Source: Chryseobacterium sp.
GTDB taxonomy: Bacteria > Bacteroidota > Bacteroidia > Flavobacteriales > Weeksellaceae
Direction: 5' to 3'
DNA length: 64,000 bases
Assembly: GCF_008831505.1 (NCBI RefSeq)
Contig: NZ_CP044507.1
Span: 992,001-1,056,000 of the forward strand
The position numbers were made by a program, and so were the translations under genes. The notes under the pieces are model-generated. The model was not told the DNA's origin. It saw only the letters and a program-made list of their open reading frames with translations, and made no database searches. Of the stretch, positions 1 through 9,301 are shown piece by piece. Within the stretch, counting starts at the first letter, position 1, and each line of letters starts with the position of its first letter.

Positions 1-2
1 TT

Positions 3-332
3 GTAATGAAGAACACCGACCGCGTTTCCGCCTTTTTCGGTACACATAATGAAAAGTCTACGGAGCTGGTCATGGATAGGATGCGAGACCGGTCACTGCC
101 AAATGATTACGGGAAAATTCACTTTGGCCAGCTGTACGGCATGAGTGATAATATTACTTATTATTTAGGCGAAAATAAGTACAACGCCACTAAATATCTG
201 CCTTACGGACCCGTACGAGATGTCGTTCCTTACCTTACACGCCGGGCTCAGGAAAATACTTCGGTAGCAGGACAGACAGGCCGTGAGCTGGCACTTATCT
301 CTAAAGAGCTGGAAAGAAGAAAAGGCAGTTAG
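3..332 (+). CDS. Proline dehydrogenase, C-terminal part (cut by window edge)
   Basis: The reading frame is open to the left window edge, so the ATG at base 6 is internal and only about the last 109 residues are seen. The fragment has the end of a PRODH barrel: a stretch GQLYGMSDNITYYLG, then PYGPVRDVVPYLTRRAQEN, and a final helix rich in Glu and Arg. The family oxidises proline to pyrroline-5-carboxylate with FAD. There is no P5C dehydrogenase domain after it, so this is the stand-alone form. A strong terminator follows 32 bases after the stop. Confidence 0.8.
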   Translation, partial: VMKNTDRVSAFFGTHNEKSTELVMDRMRDRSLPNDYGKIHFGQLYGMSDNITYYLGENKYNATKYLPYGPVRDVVPYLTRRAQENTSVAGQTGRELALISKELERRKGS

Positions 333-364
333 ATATAGCATCAACTTAAGTAATTTATAAAATT

Positions 365-391
365 GAGCGGAGCAGGATCCGCTCTTTTTTA
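365..391 (+). terminator. Rho-independent terminator after proline dehydrogenase
   Basis: A perfect 7-bp stem (GAGCGGA/TCCGCTC) with a 6-base loop is followed by six T. It lies inside the longest possible priA frame, so it also argues that priA starts downstream. Confidence 0.85.
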
Positions 392-476
392 TGCTCAAAA
401 GCCGGTAAAACTTATATTAAATCCTTATTTTTGGATTTACTTTTCAGCAGTCACCACCAATTCCACAAGCACTACC

Positions 477-2924
477 TTGAAGTTTGCACAGATAATTCTT
501 CCACTTAACCTGCACGGAACGTTCACCTACACTGTTTCGGTAGCCATCGGGGATCAACTTCGCCCCGGAATGCGCGTTTTAGTGCCGTTTGGCGGAAAAA
601 AAATTTATACGGGTATCGTTTTCAGGATTCATGATGAAGTTCAGGACGCATTTGTGCCGAAAGAAATCATCAGTATACTGGACGAATCTCCCATTTTACC
701 ACAGGAACAGATTGATTTCTGGGCCTGGATGTCCGATTATTATCTGTGTAATCTGGGTGAGATTTACAGGCTGGCTTTCCCCGGTTCGTTGAAGCTGGAA
801 AGTGAAACCTATCTTAAAATGAAGCCTAATGTGGTTGTAGACTTCCAGAATCTAGATGTACACGAAATGTACCTGATTCAGGCCCTGGAGGTCAGACAGT
901 TAATTAATCTTTCTGAGATTGAGGCGTTTATTCCTAAAAAGGAAATAATCAAGACCATTAATTCGCTGATAGACTTACAGTATATTGAGGTGGATGAGAA
1001 GATCACAGAAAAGTATAAGGCCAAAGAAGTAGCCTATGTGCGAATTAAGGATCCTGAAGCCGTCCGGAATCATCTGCCGGAAATCCTTCTCCAGCTGAAA
1101 AGGTCGCCCAAACAGCAGGAACTGTTTCTGATGATCCTCCAGATGCATACCGAAAACCCCGAAGCTCAGCTTCGCAAGTCCCATATTCTGGACGATGGTA
1201 ATTTTGCGCATGCACAACTTAAATCCCTTCTCGAAAAGAACCTTGTTGAGGAATATTTTCTGCAGGTGGACCGCCTGGAATCATATGAAGGTGAAACGGA
1301 ACAGCTGGAAGAGCTGAGCGGTGAGCAGATGCGCGCCCGTAAGGAAATAGCTGAAGCGTTTGAGGAAGGTAAGAATGTGCTGTTGCATGGCGTAACTTCA
1401 TCCGGCAAGACCCATCTCTATCTTGAGAATATCGAGGAGACTGTTTTGGCCGGTCTGAATGTTCTTTTGCTGCTTCCGGAAATTGCGCTGACCAAGCAAA
1501 CTGCGATGCGTCTGGAAAAGAAATACGGTCAGGCATTAGGTTATTACCATCAGAAACTGTCGGATTTTGAAAGGGTAGAAGTGTGGCGCCGTATCCGCAA
1601 CAACGAAATCAGGGTATTGGTTGGAACACGAAACTCGCTTTTTCTGCCGTTCCGCAATCTTGGACTGATTGTAGTTGATGAAGAGCATGATACCGCCTAC
1701 CGTCCCCGTGAGGTAGCCCCTTATTTCAATGCCCGGGATGCCAGTCTCATACTGGCCGAGCTTTATGGCGGACGGGTAATTCTGGGATCGGCCACTCCAT
1801 CGGTAGAGAGTTACTGGCTGGCCCAAAACGACAGGCTTAAGCTGGTCACGTTAAGCGAAAGATTCGGCAAGGTGAATCTGCCTCAGTTTGAAATTATAGA
1901 TTTTAAAGAGGCACAGCAGAGCAAAAAGGTTAGTGGCAACTTTTCCCAGCAGGTACTCGATGAGATTACTGAAAATCTTCAGCATAAAAATCAGGTGATG
2001 GTTCTGCACAACCGTCGCGGCTATGCAAACGTGGTGGAATGTGAGACTTGCGGTCATGTTTCGTATTGCAGCAACTGCGATGTGATCATGACCTATCATA
2101 AGTATTCCAATGAACTTAAATGTCATTACTGCGGAAATAAATCTTCCAAACCAAGCAAGTGCCCGAAATGCAACGCGGAAAATCTGAATACCCGCGGTGT
2201 CGGGGTGGAGCAGATCCATGAGGAAGTTTCACGGCTTTTCCCTGATGCGGAAGTTGAACGCATGGATGTGGATTCTATGCGCCGGAAATTTGCCTATGAG
2301 AAACTCTACGAAAAGATTGAAAGTGGCGAAACGGACATCATTGTAGGCACCCAGATGATTTCCAAAGGATTGGATTTTGACCATATAGAGTTGGTAACTA
2401 TCCCGCGTGCGGACCATATGCTGTATGTGCAGGACTTCCGTGCAGAAGAAAGAGCCTACCAGCTCATTACTCAGGTTTCCGGACGCGCGGGACGTGTATC
2501 CGGTAGGGGAAGAATACTGATTCAGACCTATAATCCACAGCATTTCATATTTCAGTTGATCCGTGAAAATGATCCGCGTGAAATCTACACCTACTTACTG
2601 GAGGAAAGGAAAAAATTCAATTATCCGCCTTTTACCAAAACCATCCTTATTGAACTTAAGCACCGTAACGAAGGCAAGACAGACCGGTCATCACAGTTTC
2701 TGGGTTCCATTCTGCGTAAATATTTACCGGCAGAATGTGTTCTGGGACCCGAGAAATCGCCGCTGGCCAAAATCAACCTGATGTATCAGTACCAGATTTT
2801 AATCAAATTACCCCGTGGAAAATCTTATAAGATTTTTAAAAATTATATAAGGGAAAGTATCGCTGAATTTGAGGAAATCGCGGCTTATCGAAATGTAAAA
2901 CGTCACATTTATGTTGATTATTAA
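477..2924 (+). CDS. priA: Primosomal protein N' (replication restart helicase PriA)
   Basis: PriA recognises stalled forks and reloads the replicative helicase. From N to C the 815-residue protein has the 3'-end binding domain (KFAQIILPLNLHGTFTY), a DEXH helicase core with Walker A GVTSSGKTH near residue 305 and DEEH near 400, a set of paired cysteines near 521-565 that bind two zinc ions, and helicase motif VSGRAGR. The frame is open up to base 363, but that part crosses a terminator hairpin and is unlike PriA. The TTG at 477 puts the conserved N-terminus first, so it is preferred. Function is certain; the start is inferred. Confidence 0.93.
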   Translation: MKFAQIILPLNLHGTFTYTVSVAIGDQLRPGMRVLVPFGGKKIYTGIVFRIHDEVQDAFVPKEIISILDESPILPQEQIDFWAWMSDYYLCNLGEIYRLAFPGSLKLESETYLKMKPNVVVDFQNLDVHEMYLIQALEVRQLINLSEIEAFIPKKEIIKTINSLIDLQYIEVDEKITEKYKAKEVAYVRIKDPEAVRNHLPEILLQLKRSPKQQELFLMILQMHTENPEAQLRKSHILDDGNFAHAQLKSLLEKNLVEEYFLQVDRLESYEGETEQLEELSGEQMRARKEIAEAFEEGKNVLLHGVTSSGKTHLYLENIEETVLAGLNVLLLLPEIALTKQTAMRLEKKYGQALGYYHQKLSDFERVEVWRRIRNNEIRVLVGTRNSLFLPFRNLGLIVVDEEHDTAYRPREVAPYFNARDASLILAELYGGRVILGSATPSVESYWLAQNDRLKLVTLSERFGKVNLPQFEIIDFKEAQQSKKVSGNFSQQVLDEITENLQHKNQVMVLHNRRGYANVVECETCGHVSYCSNCDVIMTYHKYSNELKCHYCGNKSSKPSKCPKCNAENLNTRGVGVEQIHEEVSRLFPDAEVERMDVDSMRRKFAYEKLYEKIESGETDIIVGTQMISKGLDFDHIELVTIPRADHMLYVQDFRAEERAYQLITQVSGRAGRVSGRGRILIQTYNPQHFIFQLIRENDPREIYTYLLEERKKFNYPPFTKTILIELKHRNEGKTDRSSQFLGSILRKYLPAECVLGPEKSPLAKINLMYQYQILIKLPRGKSYKIFKNYIRESIAEFEEIAAYRNVKRHIYVDY

Positions 2925-2967
2925 CATTTTTTAACAGCATTTTTAGTCTTTTAGGTTTTTTAAATGA

Positions 2968-2996
2968 TTGATATTCAATATTATTTAATACTTTTG
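2968..2996 (+). promoter_or_regulatory. Promoter of the PBP4-like gene
   Basis: TTG, an 18-base spacer, then TACTTTTG match the Bacteroidota -33/-7 consensus (TTG, TAnnTTTG). This is the cleanest two-part promoter in the window. The leader to the ATG at 3084 would be about 80 bases. Confidence 0.65.
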
Positions 2997-3083
2997 GCGC
3001 ATTGATCAGCTGATTTAGAAACTTCGCAGAAGTTCTTTAACCATAAGATAAAGCATTAATCAAAAATAAAGTGAACAATATTT

Positions 3084-4559
3084 ATGATGATTAAACTGAA
3101 AAACTATATCGCCGGTGTCTCGGTCATGTTTTCAGCATTGATGGCTGCACAGTCGGGCAACAGTTCCGTGAAGCAGTATCCTACAATGTATGAAAACCAG
3201 AGCACCAGCCTTCCTTCCAATACATCCGTTACTGCTGAAAAAGTAGTACTTTCTGCCAAAGAGCTTGTCGACATTAACCTGAACGGTATGATGAACGACC
3301 CGGTTCTTCGGAACGCTGACTGGGGATTCGTGGTATATGACCCAAAAACCCGTAAAGTCATTTCTTCCTATAACGAGACAGCCTCCCTGATTCCGGCCTC
3401 CACTACCAAACTTCTTACCACCGAAACTGCTTTGAGCCTGCTTGGTGACAAATTCCGCTGGATTACCCAGCTGGAATATTCAGGTGAGTTAGATGCAGAT
3501 GGCAACCTGAACGGGAACCTTTATATCGTAGGTAGCGGCGACCCTTCACTGGGTACCGGTAAAGCCGGTGCCAGCACATACAGCCGGATTTCTGCCGACT
3601 TTATTTCAGCAGTCCAAAACCTGGGAATCCGCAGGGTAAACGGTGGGATCATTATCCAGAATGCCGTCTTCAAGGAAAATAAAAGAGCGGTACTTCCCGA
3701 AAACATTGTTTGGCTGGAGCACCATAATTATTATCTGCCGGTGGGCACCACTGCGAATATCAATCCTGCGAATGAAAAACTGATTGCGAAGAAACCCAGC
3801 CCTTTTGATAAGGAAAGCAAACGTTATTTCTATGTTTCGCCCTACATCAACAAGATGGTTTATGCGGAAAAATTTGAAGGCAGTCCACTATCCACAAAAC
3901 TGCCGGATGCTCCCTATTCACTTGCAAATACACTGAGAACTGCACTGGTGAAAAAAGGCATTCCCGTTACAGGAAAGGTAGAGGCCCGCACAACCGACCT
4001 GAATCCAGAGGAGAGAAGATTCATCACCTTCTACAAGTCGCCCACTTTAGCTGAGATCGTTTATGATACCAACCAGCGCAGTGACAATGCCCTGGCCGAG
4101 GCACTGTTGAGAATGTCGGGTTTTCAGAAAAAAGGTGATCAAACCCTGGAGTCGGGCCGCGAGGTTGTCAACGCGCATTTGGTCGCACGAGGTTTTGATA
4201 TGAAAGGTTTAAATTATTATGACGGAAGCGGACTTTCACGAAATAACCATGTTACCCCAATTGCGCAGGTGAAATATCTTACCGATCTGATGAAGGAGGA
4301 TTACTATAGGATTTATTTTGACTCACTGCCTATTGCCGGACAGACCGGTACACTGAAAAAATCTTTTATGGGCAGTGGCTACGGACAGGTGTTTGCTAAA
4401 ACCGGCACTCTGAATAAAGTTAAGACACTGGCCGGCTATCTGAAAACCAATACAGGACGGACACTTGTTTTTTCCTTAATGGTGAATAACTACGCGGGTT
4501 CCGTGGACCAGGTGAAACAGCGTATGGAAAGTATCCTGGCGCCCACCTTAAATCTTTGA
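3084..4559 (+). CDS. dacB: D-alanyl-D-alanine carboxypeptidase/endopeptidase, PBP4 type (S13)
   Basis: This is a periplasmic low-molecular-weight penicillin-binding protein that trims or opens peptidoglycan crosslinks. An N-terminal signal peptide (residues 1-22, ending LMAAQ) is followed by the three active-site motifs of the serine acyl-enzyme fold: STTK near residue 105, SDN near 332 and KTG near 439. The long insert between the first two motifs is typical of family S13, as is the length of 491 residues. It is a single gene between its own promoter and a terminator. Confidence 0.9.
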   Translation: MMIKLKNYIAGVSVMFSALMAAQSGNSSVKQYPTMYENQSTSLPSNTSVTAEKVVLSAKELVDINLNGMMNDPVLRNADWGFVVYDPKTRKVISSYNETASLIPASTTKLLTTETALSLLGDKFRWITQLEYSGELDADGNLNGNLYIVGSGDPSLGTGKAGASTYSRISADFISAVQNLGIRRVNGGIIIQNAVFKENKRAVLPENIVWLEHHNYYLPVGTTANINPANEKLIAKKPSPFDKESKRYFYVSPYINKMVYAEKFEGSPLSTKLPDAPYSLANTLRTALVKKGIPVTGKVEARTTDLNPEERRFITFYKSPTLAEIVYDTNQRSDNALAEALLRMSGFQKKGDQTLESGREVVNAHLVARGFDMKGLNYYDGSGLSRNNHVTPIAQVKYLTDLMKEDYYRIYFDSLPIAGQTGTLKKSFMGSGYGQVFAKTGTLNKVKTLAGYLKTNTGRTLVFSLMVNNYAGSVDQVKQRMESILAPTLNL

Positions 4560-4581
4560 TGATATTATTAAAATGAATATT

Positions 4582-4613
4582 AACCTTCCGGAATCCAACC
4601 GGGAGGTTTTTTT
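4582..4613 (+). terminator. Rho-independent terminator after dacB
   Basis: AACCTTCCGG pairs with CCGGGAGGTT (one G-U pair) across a 7-base loop and is followed by a run of seven T. Confidence 0.85.
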
Positions 4614-4640
4614 ATATCTTTATTTCCTTAATTTTTATGA

Positions 4641-6563
4641 ATGAAAAAGATATTTTTTTTACTCGTTACTATATTGGCTTCCCAGCTGAAAGCCCAGATA
4701 CTTCCTGACCAAACTTCAGTGCTGATAAGTAAAGAACAGAAGGCCTTCCTCAATAAGATGAATGTAGGTAATATAAACCCCAACACGCTGAATTACGACC
4801 TGCGCTACCAGCGTATGGACATAAGCGTGGACCCCGCGGTTTATCAGGTTTCCGGCAGTGTGACCTCGCATTTCATTCCAAACCAGAATATTTCCAGTAT
4901 TTACTTTGACCTTACCACTCAGCTTACTGTTTCGCAGGTGGTCTATCAGGGTGCTAACCTTAACTTCCAGCAACTTGGCAGCAACGAGGTGAGGATTGAC
5001 TTTCCCACTGTTCGTCCTGCCGGTGTGCTTGATTCATTGAGCATACATTATGCAGGTGCACCGGCGCCGGGCTATAATGCATTCACCACCACTTCCCAGA
5101 ATGGGGTAGCCTTGCTTTCTACACTTTCCGAACCTTACGGCGCGCAGGACTGGTTTCCGACCAAGCAGAGCCTTAATGACAAAATTGAAAACTTTGACAT
5201 AAAAATTACCGCACCAGCCCAGTATAATGTGGCCTCAAACGGTACGCTGATGTCCGAAACTGCATTGACCGGTGGTCAAAAGCGCACCTTCTGGCGAACT
5301 CAATATCCAACGGCTGCTTATCTTATAGCGATTGCTGTAACCAACTACACGAAACTGAATGATGTAATCGGTTCGCCACCTTTTCCTTTCGTCAATTATA
5401 TTTATCCTTCAACAGTAAATGACGCAACCGCAATGGCCAACATTGAGTGGACCAAGCAGGCCATGAACACTTTTGAAACTTATTTTGGCGCTTATCCTTT
5501 CCGCAACGAGAAGTACGGTCATATGCAGTTTCAGTTTGGTGGCGGAATGGAACACCAGACCATGTCATCAATGGGCGGATTTTCAAAGCAACTGATCGCA
5601 CATGAGCTGGCACACCAGTGGTTTGGCGACAAAGTAACCTGTGGCGCCTGGAATGACATCTGGCTCAACGAGGGCTTCGCAACCTTTGGCGAGCATCTTG
5701 TGAACGAGAAACTCATTCTGACACCTGTGCAGTTTATGAACTATCTGGAGGACCAAAAGGATTACATCACTTCGGCCACGGGCGGAAGTGTTTATGTTGC
5801 AGATGCCAATTTGGGAAGTGTAAATGCCATTTTTAACGGAAGATTAAGCTATGCCAAAGGTGGTTATATAGTCCGGATGCTGAAGTGGGTGCTCACCGAC
5901 CCGGTTTTTTATCAGGCAGTGAAAGATTATCACCAAAGGCCTAACCTTGCATATAATTATGTGCGTACCACCGACCTTAACGCATCACTGCAGGCATCTA
6001 CAGGAAAAGATTTCACCGGATTCTTCAATGATTGGGTGTACGGTCAGGGTTATCCTACCTATAATATCAGATGGAAGCAGAACGCAAACCAGTCCATCAC
6101 TGTTCAGGCGCTGCAGACTACCAGTCATCCTTCAGTAAGTTTCTATGAAATGCCTCTTCCCATTAAGGTGAACGGTACGGGCGGCCAGGTCGTTTATCTG
6201 AAGCCTGAACACACCGCAAACGGGCAGTACTTTAACTTCCCGCTCAACTTCACCGTAGCTTCTGTGCAGTTCAATTATGAACATCAGATTCTGGAAAAGA
6301 ATTCAACGGTAGTGATGGATGCATCACTTTCAACAGCCGAAAGCGCAAAGGAAAATTTATCCGTGTATCCGGTGCCGGCCGGCAATGAAATCAGCATCTC
6401 AGGGTTAACCCGTCCGGCGGATTTTAAAATTTTCGCAACGGACGGAAAGCTGGTAAAAGTGGGAAGTTATACTCCGGGTAAAGCTTTGAATATTTCCGAA
6501 CTGGTTCCGGGCAATTATATTCTTGCAATTGGGGACGGTAACTATAAATTCATCAAAAAATAA
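4641..6563 (+). CDS. Secreted M1 family zinc aminopeptidase with type IX sorting tail
   Basis: This is a zinc metallopeptidase that would cut N-terminal residues from peptides outside the cell. A signal peptide (residues 1-19, ending LKAQ) is followed by the M1 fold with HELAH near residue 320 and the third zinc ligand in NEGFATFGE near 343. The substrate-anchoring motif reads GGMEHQT instead of the usual GAMEN, as is common in bacterial secreted members. The last 70 residues begin NLSVYPVPAGNEISI and end GNYKFIKK, a type A sorting domain that directs export by the type IX system. PorT, a part of that system, is encoded at 41.1 kb. Confidence 0.92.
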   Translation: MKKIFFLLVTILASQLKAQILPDQTSVLISKEQKAFLNKMNVGNINPNTLNYDLRYQRMDISVDPAVYQVSGSVTSHFIPNQNISSIYFDLTTQLTVSQVVYQGANLNFQQLGSNEVRIDFPTVRPAGVLDSLSIHYAGAPAPGYNAFTTTSQNGVALLSTLSEPYGAQDWFPTKQSLNDKIENFDIKITAPAQYNVASNGTLMSETALTGGQKRTFWRTQYPTAAYLIAIAVTNYTKLNDVIGSPPFPFVNYIYPSTVNDATAMANIEWTKQAMNTFETYFGAYPFRNEKYGHMQFQFGGGMEHQTMSSMGGFSKQLIAHELAHQWFGDKVTCGAWNDIWLNEGFATFGEHLVNEKLILTPVQFMNYLEDQKDYITSATGGSVYVADANLGSVNAIFNGRLSYAKGGYIVRMLKWVLTDPVFYQAVKDYHQRPNLAYNYVRTTDLNASLQASTGKDFTGFFNDWVYGQGYPTYNIRWKQNANQSITVQALQTTSHPSVSFYEMPLPIKVNGTGGQVVYLKPEHTANGQYFNFPLNFTVASVQFNYEHQILEKNSTVVMDASLSTAESAKENLSVYPVPAGNEISISGLTRPADFKIFATDGKLVKVGSYTPGKALNISELVPGNYILAIGDGNYKFIKK

Positions 6564-6702
6564 TAGCGGAATAACGGATTAACATCTTAAGCTAACCATG
6601 GTAAAGTGCGGAATTATTGTTTTAGAAATTTTGCCACGAATGCCCAAGTGTTAGTATCCTGCCTCTATTTTTCTTAAATTAGCCCATCTAAAATTAATAA
6701 GA

Positions 6703-7896
6703 ATGATTTCACAAAAGTATCTGGACAACCTGCAGCAGGAACTTAACAATATAAAGAACGACGGCCTTTTTAAAACCGAACGGATCATCACTTCGCAGCA
6801 GTCTGCTGAAATTGAGGCCAACGGTAAAAAACTGCTTAACTTCTGCGCAAACAATTACCTGGGACTTTCAAACCATCCGGAAGTGATGAAAGCGTCACAG
6901 GATATGATACAGAGTCATGGCTATGGCATGTCTTCCGTACGTTTCATCTGCGGAACCCAGGATATCCATAAGGAACTGGAAGCCAAGATTTCGAAATTTC
7001 TGGGTATGGAGGATACCATTCTGTACGCCGCCTGTTTTGATGCTAATGGTGGTGTTTTTGAACCGCTTTTCACCGAAGAAGATGCAATTATTTCAGATGA
7101 ATTAAATCACGCATCCATTATAGACGGAGTCCGTCTTTGCAAGGCGGCGCGCTACCGTTACAAAAACAATAATATGGAAGACCTGGAGGCACAGCTGAAG
7201 GCGGCTTCCGAAAAGAACCACCGTTTCAGAATCATCGTTACCGATGGGGTTTTCTCAATGGACGGCATTGTTGCGGACCTGCAAGGGGTTTGTGACTTGG
7301 CAGAGAAATATGACTGCCTGGTAATGGTGGACGATTCTCACGCTACGGGTTTCATAGGCAAAACCGGCCGCGGTACCCACGAATCTAATGAGGTAATGGG
7401 TAGGGTAGATATCATCACATCTACCTTAGGTAAAGCGCTGGGTGGAGCATTAGGTGGCTTTACTTCGGGAAAGAAAGAGATTATCGATATGCTGAGACAG
7501 CGTTCCAGACCCTATCTTTTCTCAAATTCTTTGGCTCCCGGAATCGTAGGCGCAGCTTCAAAGGTAATTGACATGATTTCCGAAGATACCTCGCTCCGTG
7601 ATAAAGTAATGGAAAACGCTGAGTATTTCCGCACCGAAATGAAGGCCAGGGGTTTTGATATTCCGGACGGGGATGCAGCCATTGTTCCGGTGATGCTTTA
7701 CGATGCACCTTTGTCTCAAAAAATGGCCGAAATGCTTATGGAAGAGGGAATTTATGTAATTGGATTCTTCTATCCTGTGGTGCCAAAGAACAAAGCAAGA
7801 ATCCGTGTACAGCTTTCAGCTGCTCATACAAAAGAACATTTGGATAAAGCCATAGAAGCCTTTACCAAAGTAGGTAAGGAACTTGGTGTAATCTAA
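6703..7896 (+). CDS. kbl: Glycine C-acetyltransferase (2-amino-3-ketobutyrate CoA ligase)
   Basis: A pyridoxal-phosphate enzyme that cleaves 2-amino-3-oxobutyrate with CoA into glycine and acetyl-CoA, the second step of threonine breakdown. The 397-residue length and alpha-oxoamine synthase motifs fit: NNYLGLS near residue 50, [13 protein letters not shown] near 208, and the PLP lysine in TLGKALGG near 244. Related synthases (BioF, KAS-type AONS) share the fold, but the sequence is closest to Kbl. The partner threonine dehydrogenase is at 36.3 kb, so the pathway is split in this genome. Confidence 0.93.
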   Translation: MISQKYLDNLQQELNNIKNDGLFKTERIITSQQSAEIEANGKKLLNFCANNYLGLSNHPEVMKASQDMIQSHGYGMSSVRFICGTQDIHKELEAKISKFLGMEDTILYAACFDANGGVFEPLFTEEDAIISDELNHASIIDGVRLCKAARYRYKNNNMEDLEAQLKAASEKNHRFRIIVTDGVFSMDGIVADLQGVCDLAEKYDCLVMVDDSHATGFIGKTGRGTHESNEVMGRVDIITSTLGKALGGALGGFTSGKKEIIDMLRQRSRPYLFSNSLAPGIVGAASKVIDMISEDTSLRDKVMENAEYFRTEMKARGFDIPDGDAAIVPVMLYDAPLSQKMAEMLMEEGIYVIGFFYPVVPKNKARIRVQLSAAHTKEHLDKAIEAFTKVGKELGVI

Positions 7897-7917
7897 GTTT
7901 ATAATTGACAGATAACG

Positions 7918-7948
7918 AATGGTGTGGCGCTGGCCGCACCATTTTTTT
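7918..7948 (+). terminator. Rho-independent terminator after kbl
   Basis: AATGGTG pairs with CACCATT, with an inner GGC/GCC extension, followed by seven T. Confidence 0.85.
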
Positions 7949-7961
7949 GCTATAAAAAGTC

Positions 7962-7969
7962 TATCTTTG
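7962..7969 (+). promoter_or_regulatory. -7 promoter element of hemJ-gldF-gldG
   Basis: TATCTTTG fits the TAnnTTTG consensus and ends 16 bases before the hemJ ATG. No clear TTG is found at the ideal distance upstream. Confidence 0.55.
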
Positions 7970-7985
7970 CGCTTAAATTTTTTGG

Positions 7986-8543
7986 ATGCTCTACACCGTC
8001 ATCAAAGCCGTTCACATCATTTTTATGGTCAGCTATTTTGCCGGACTTTTCTATCTGGTCAGACTTTTTGTGTACTATAAAGATACTGACGAGTTTCAGG
8101 AGGAAAAGAAGAAGATCCTGCGCGAGCAATACCTGTTCATGACGCGCAGATTATGGAACATCATCACAGTTCCCGCGGGAGTCATTATGCTGCTGAGTGG
8201 TCTTACCCTCATCATTCTGAATTTTGGGCTGATGAAGACGCCCTGGTTTCATCTGAAACTGACATCTTTGATTGGGCTCGGTCTGTATCATTACTGGTCA
8301 TGGAAACAGGTTCTCAAAATGAAGACATTGGCAGGCGACACTTTTCCAACCGCCAATATTAAACTGAGGCAGGCCAACGAAATTGCGACCTTCATACTTT
8401 TCTTAGTTGTATTCACCGTAATATTAAAATCTATGGTGATTGAATATTGGTGGCAGCTCCTGACTGGTTTTGCTGCATTGGTAGTGGCCATTATGCTCAC
8501 TGTAAAGTTGGTGAACAGAAATAAAAAAAAGATTAAGGCATAA
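7986..8543 (+). CDS. hemJ: Protoporphyrinogen IX oxidase, HemJ family
   Basis: HemJ is a membrane haem-biosynthesis enzyme that oxidises protoporphyrinogen IX to protoporphyrin IX. The 185-residue product has four or five hydrophobic segments and the family start VIKAVHIIFMVSYFAGLFY, whose histidine near residue 10 is conserved, followed by the REQYLFMTRRLW segment near residue 42. It is the first gene after a terminator and a -7 element, and gldF follows 24 bases later, so the three genes may share a transcript. Confidence 0.88.
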   Translation: MLYTVIKAVHIIFMVSYFAGLFYLVRLFVYYKDTDEFQEEKKKILREQYLFMTRRLWNIITVPAGVIMLLSGLTLIILNFGLMKTPWFHLKLTSLIGLGLYHYWSWKQVLKMKTLAGDTFPTANIKLRQANEIATFILFLVVFTVILKSMVIEYWWQLLTGFAALVVAIMLTVKLVNRNKKKIKA

Positions 8544-8567
8544 AATCCTCATTATAATTCAATATAA

Positions 8568-9296
8568 ATGACAGCAATATTTAAAAAAGAACTTTGGACT
8601 TATTTCGGCAACTGGAGCGCGTGGGTCATCATTGCGGCATTCAGTTTAATCGGGACTCTCTTTCTATTCTTTTTTGAAAATGATTCAAATATATTCGATA
8701 TTGGTACCGCTACCCTGCAAAGTTATTTTGTATTGGTACCCTGGCTCTTGATGTTCGTCATTCCGGCGCTCTCCATGAAGTCATTGGCAGAGGAAAGACA
8801 GGGCGGTACACTTCAGTGGCTTTTCTCTCAGCCCGTACGCATCTCCGAAATCGTGACCGCTAAATTTCTTGCCGTTTGGTTCGTTGGTACACTTTGTCTT
8901 TTACCTTCGCTGGTTTATCTGTATACGGTTTATGTGTTGGGAGTACCGCAGGGAAATCTGGATATGGGAGCAACAATGGGAAGCTATTTTGGACTCATCA
9001 TTCTGGTAGCGGCATTTTCGGCGGTCGGTATTCTGGCCTCGGCACTTTCGCAAAACCAGATCATGGCTTACCTGCTGGGAGTTTTTATGTGTTTTATCCT
9101 GTATTTCGGTATTGAACAGCTGGCCAGCTACAAACTTCTTGGCGGTGCAGATTATATTCTGTCTCAGGTGGGTTTTTATCAGCATTTCCTTGGTTTTACA
9201 AGAGGGCTTATCGATCTCCGCGACATCTGCTATTTCCTGCTGGTTATCGTTATCTGTCTTTCTCTGTCTAAAGTTTTTGTTGAAAAGAATAAGTAA
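8568..9296 (+). CDS. gldF: Gliding motility ABC transporter permease GldF
   Basis: This is the membrane subunit of the GldA-GldF-GldG transporter required for gliding in Flavobacterium. The 242-residue protein is an ABC-2 type permease with six hydrophobic helices; the loop SLAEERQGGTLQWLFSQP near residue 71 is the usual cytoplasmic motif of this family. gldG follows after 5 bases. The ATPase GldA is not in this window. Whether the organism glides cannot be said, because many non-gliding relatives keep these genes. Confidence 0.9.
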   Translation: MTAIFKKELWTYFGNWSAWVIIAAFSLIGTLFLFFFENDSNIFDIGTATLQSYFVLVPWLLMFVIPALSMKSLAEERQGGTLQWLFSQPVRISEIVTAKFLAVWFVGTLCLLPSLVYLYTVYVLGVPQGNLDMGATMGSYFGLIILVAAFSAVGILASALSQNQIMAYLLGVFMCFILYFGIEQLASYKLLGGADYILSQVGFYQHFLGFTRGLIDLRDICYFLLVIVICLSLSKVFVEKNK

Positions 9297-9301
9297 TTGT
9301 T

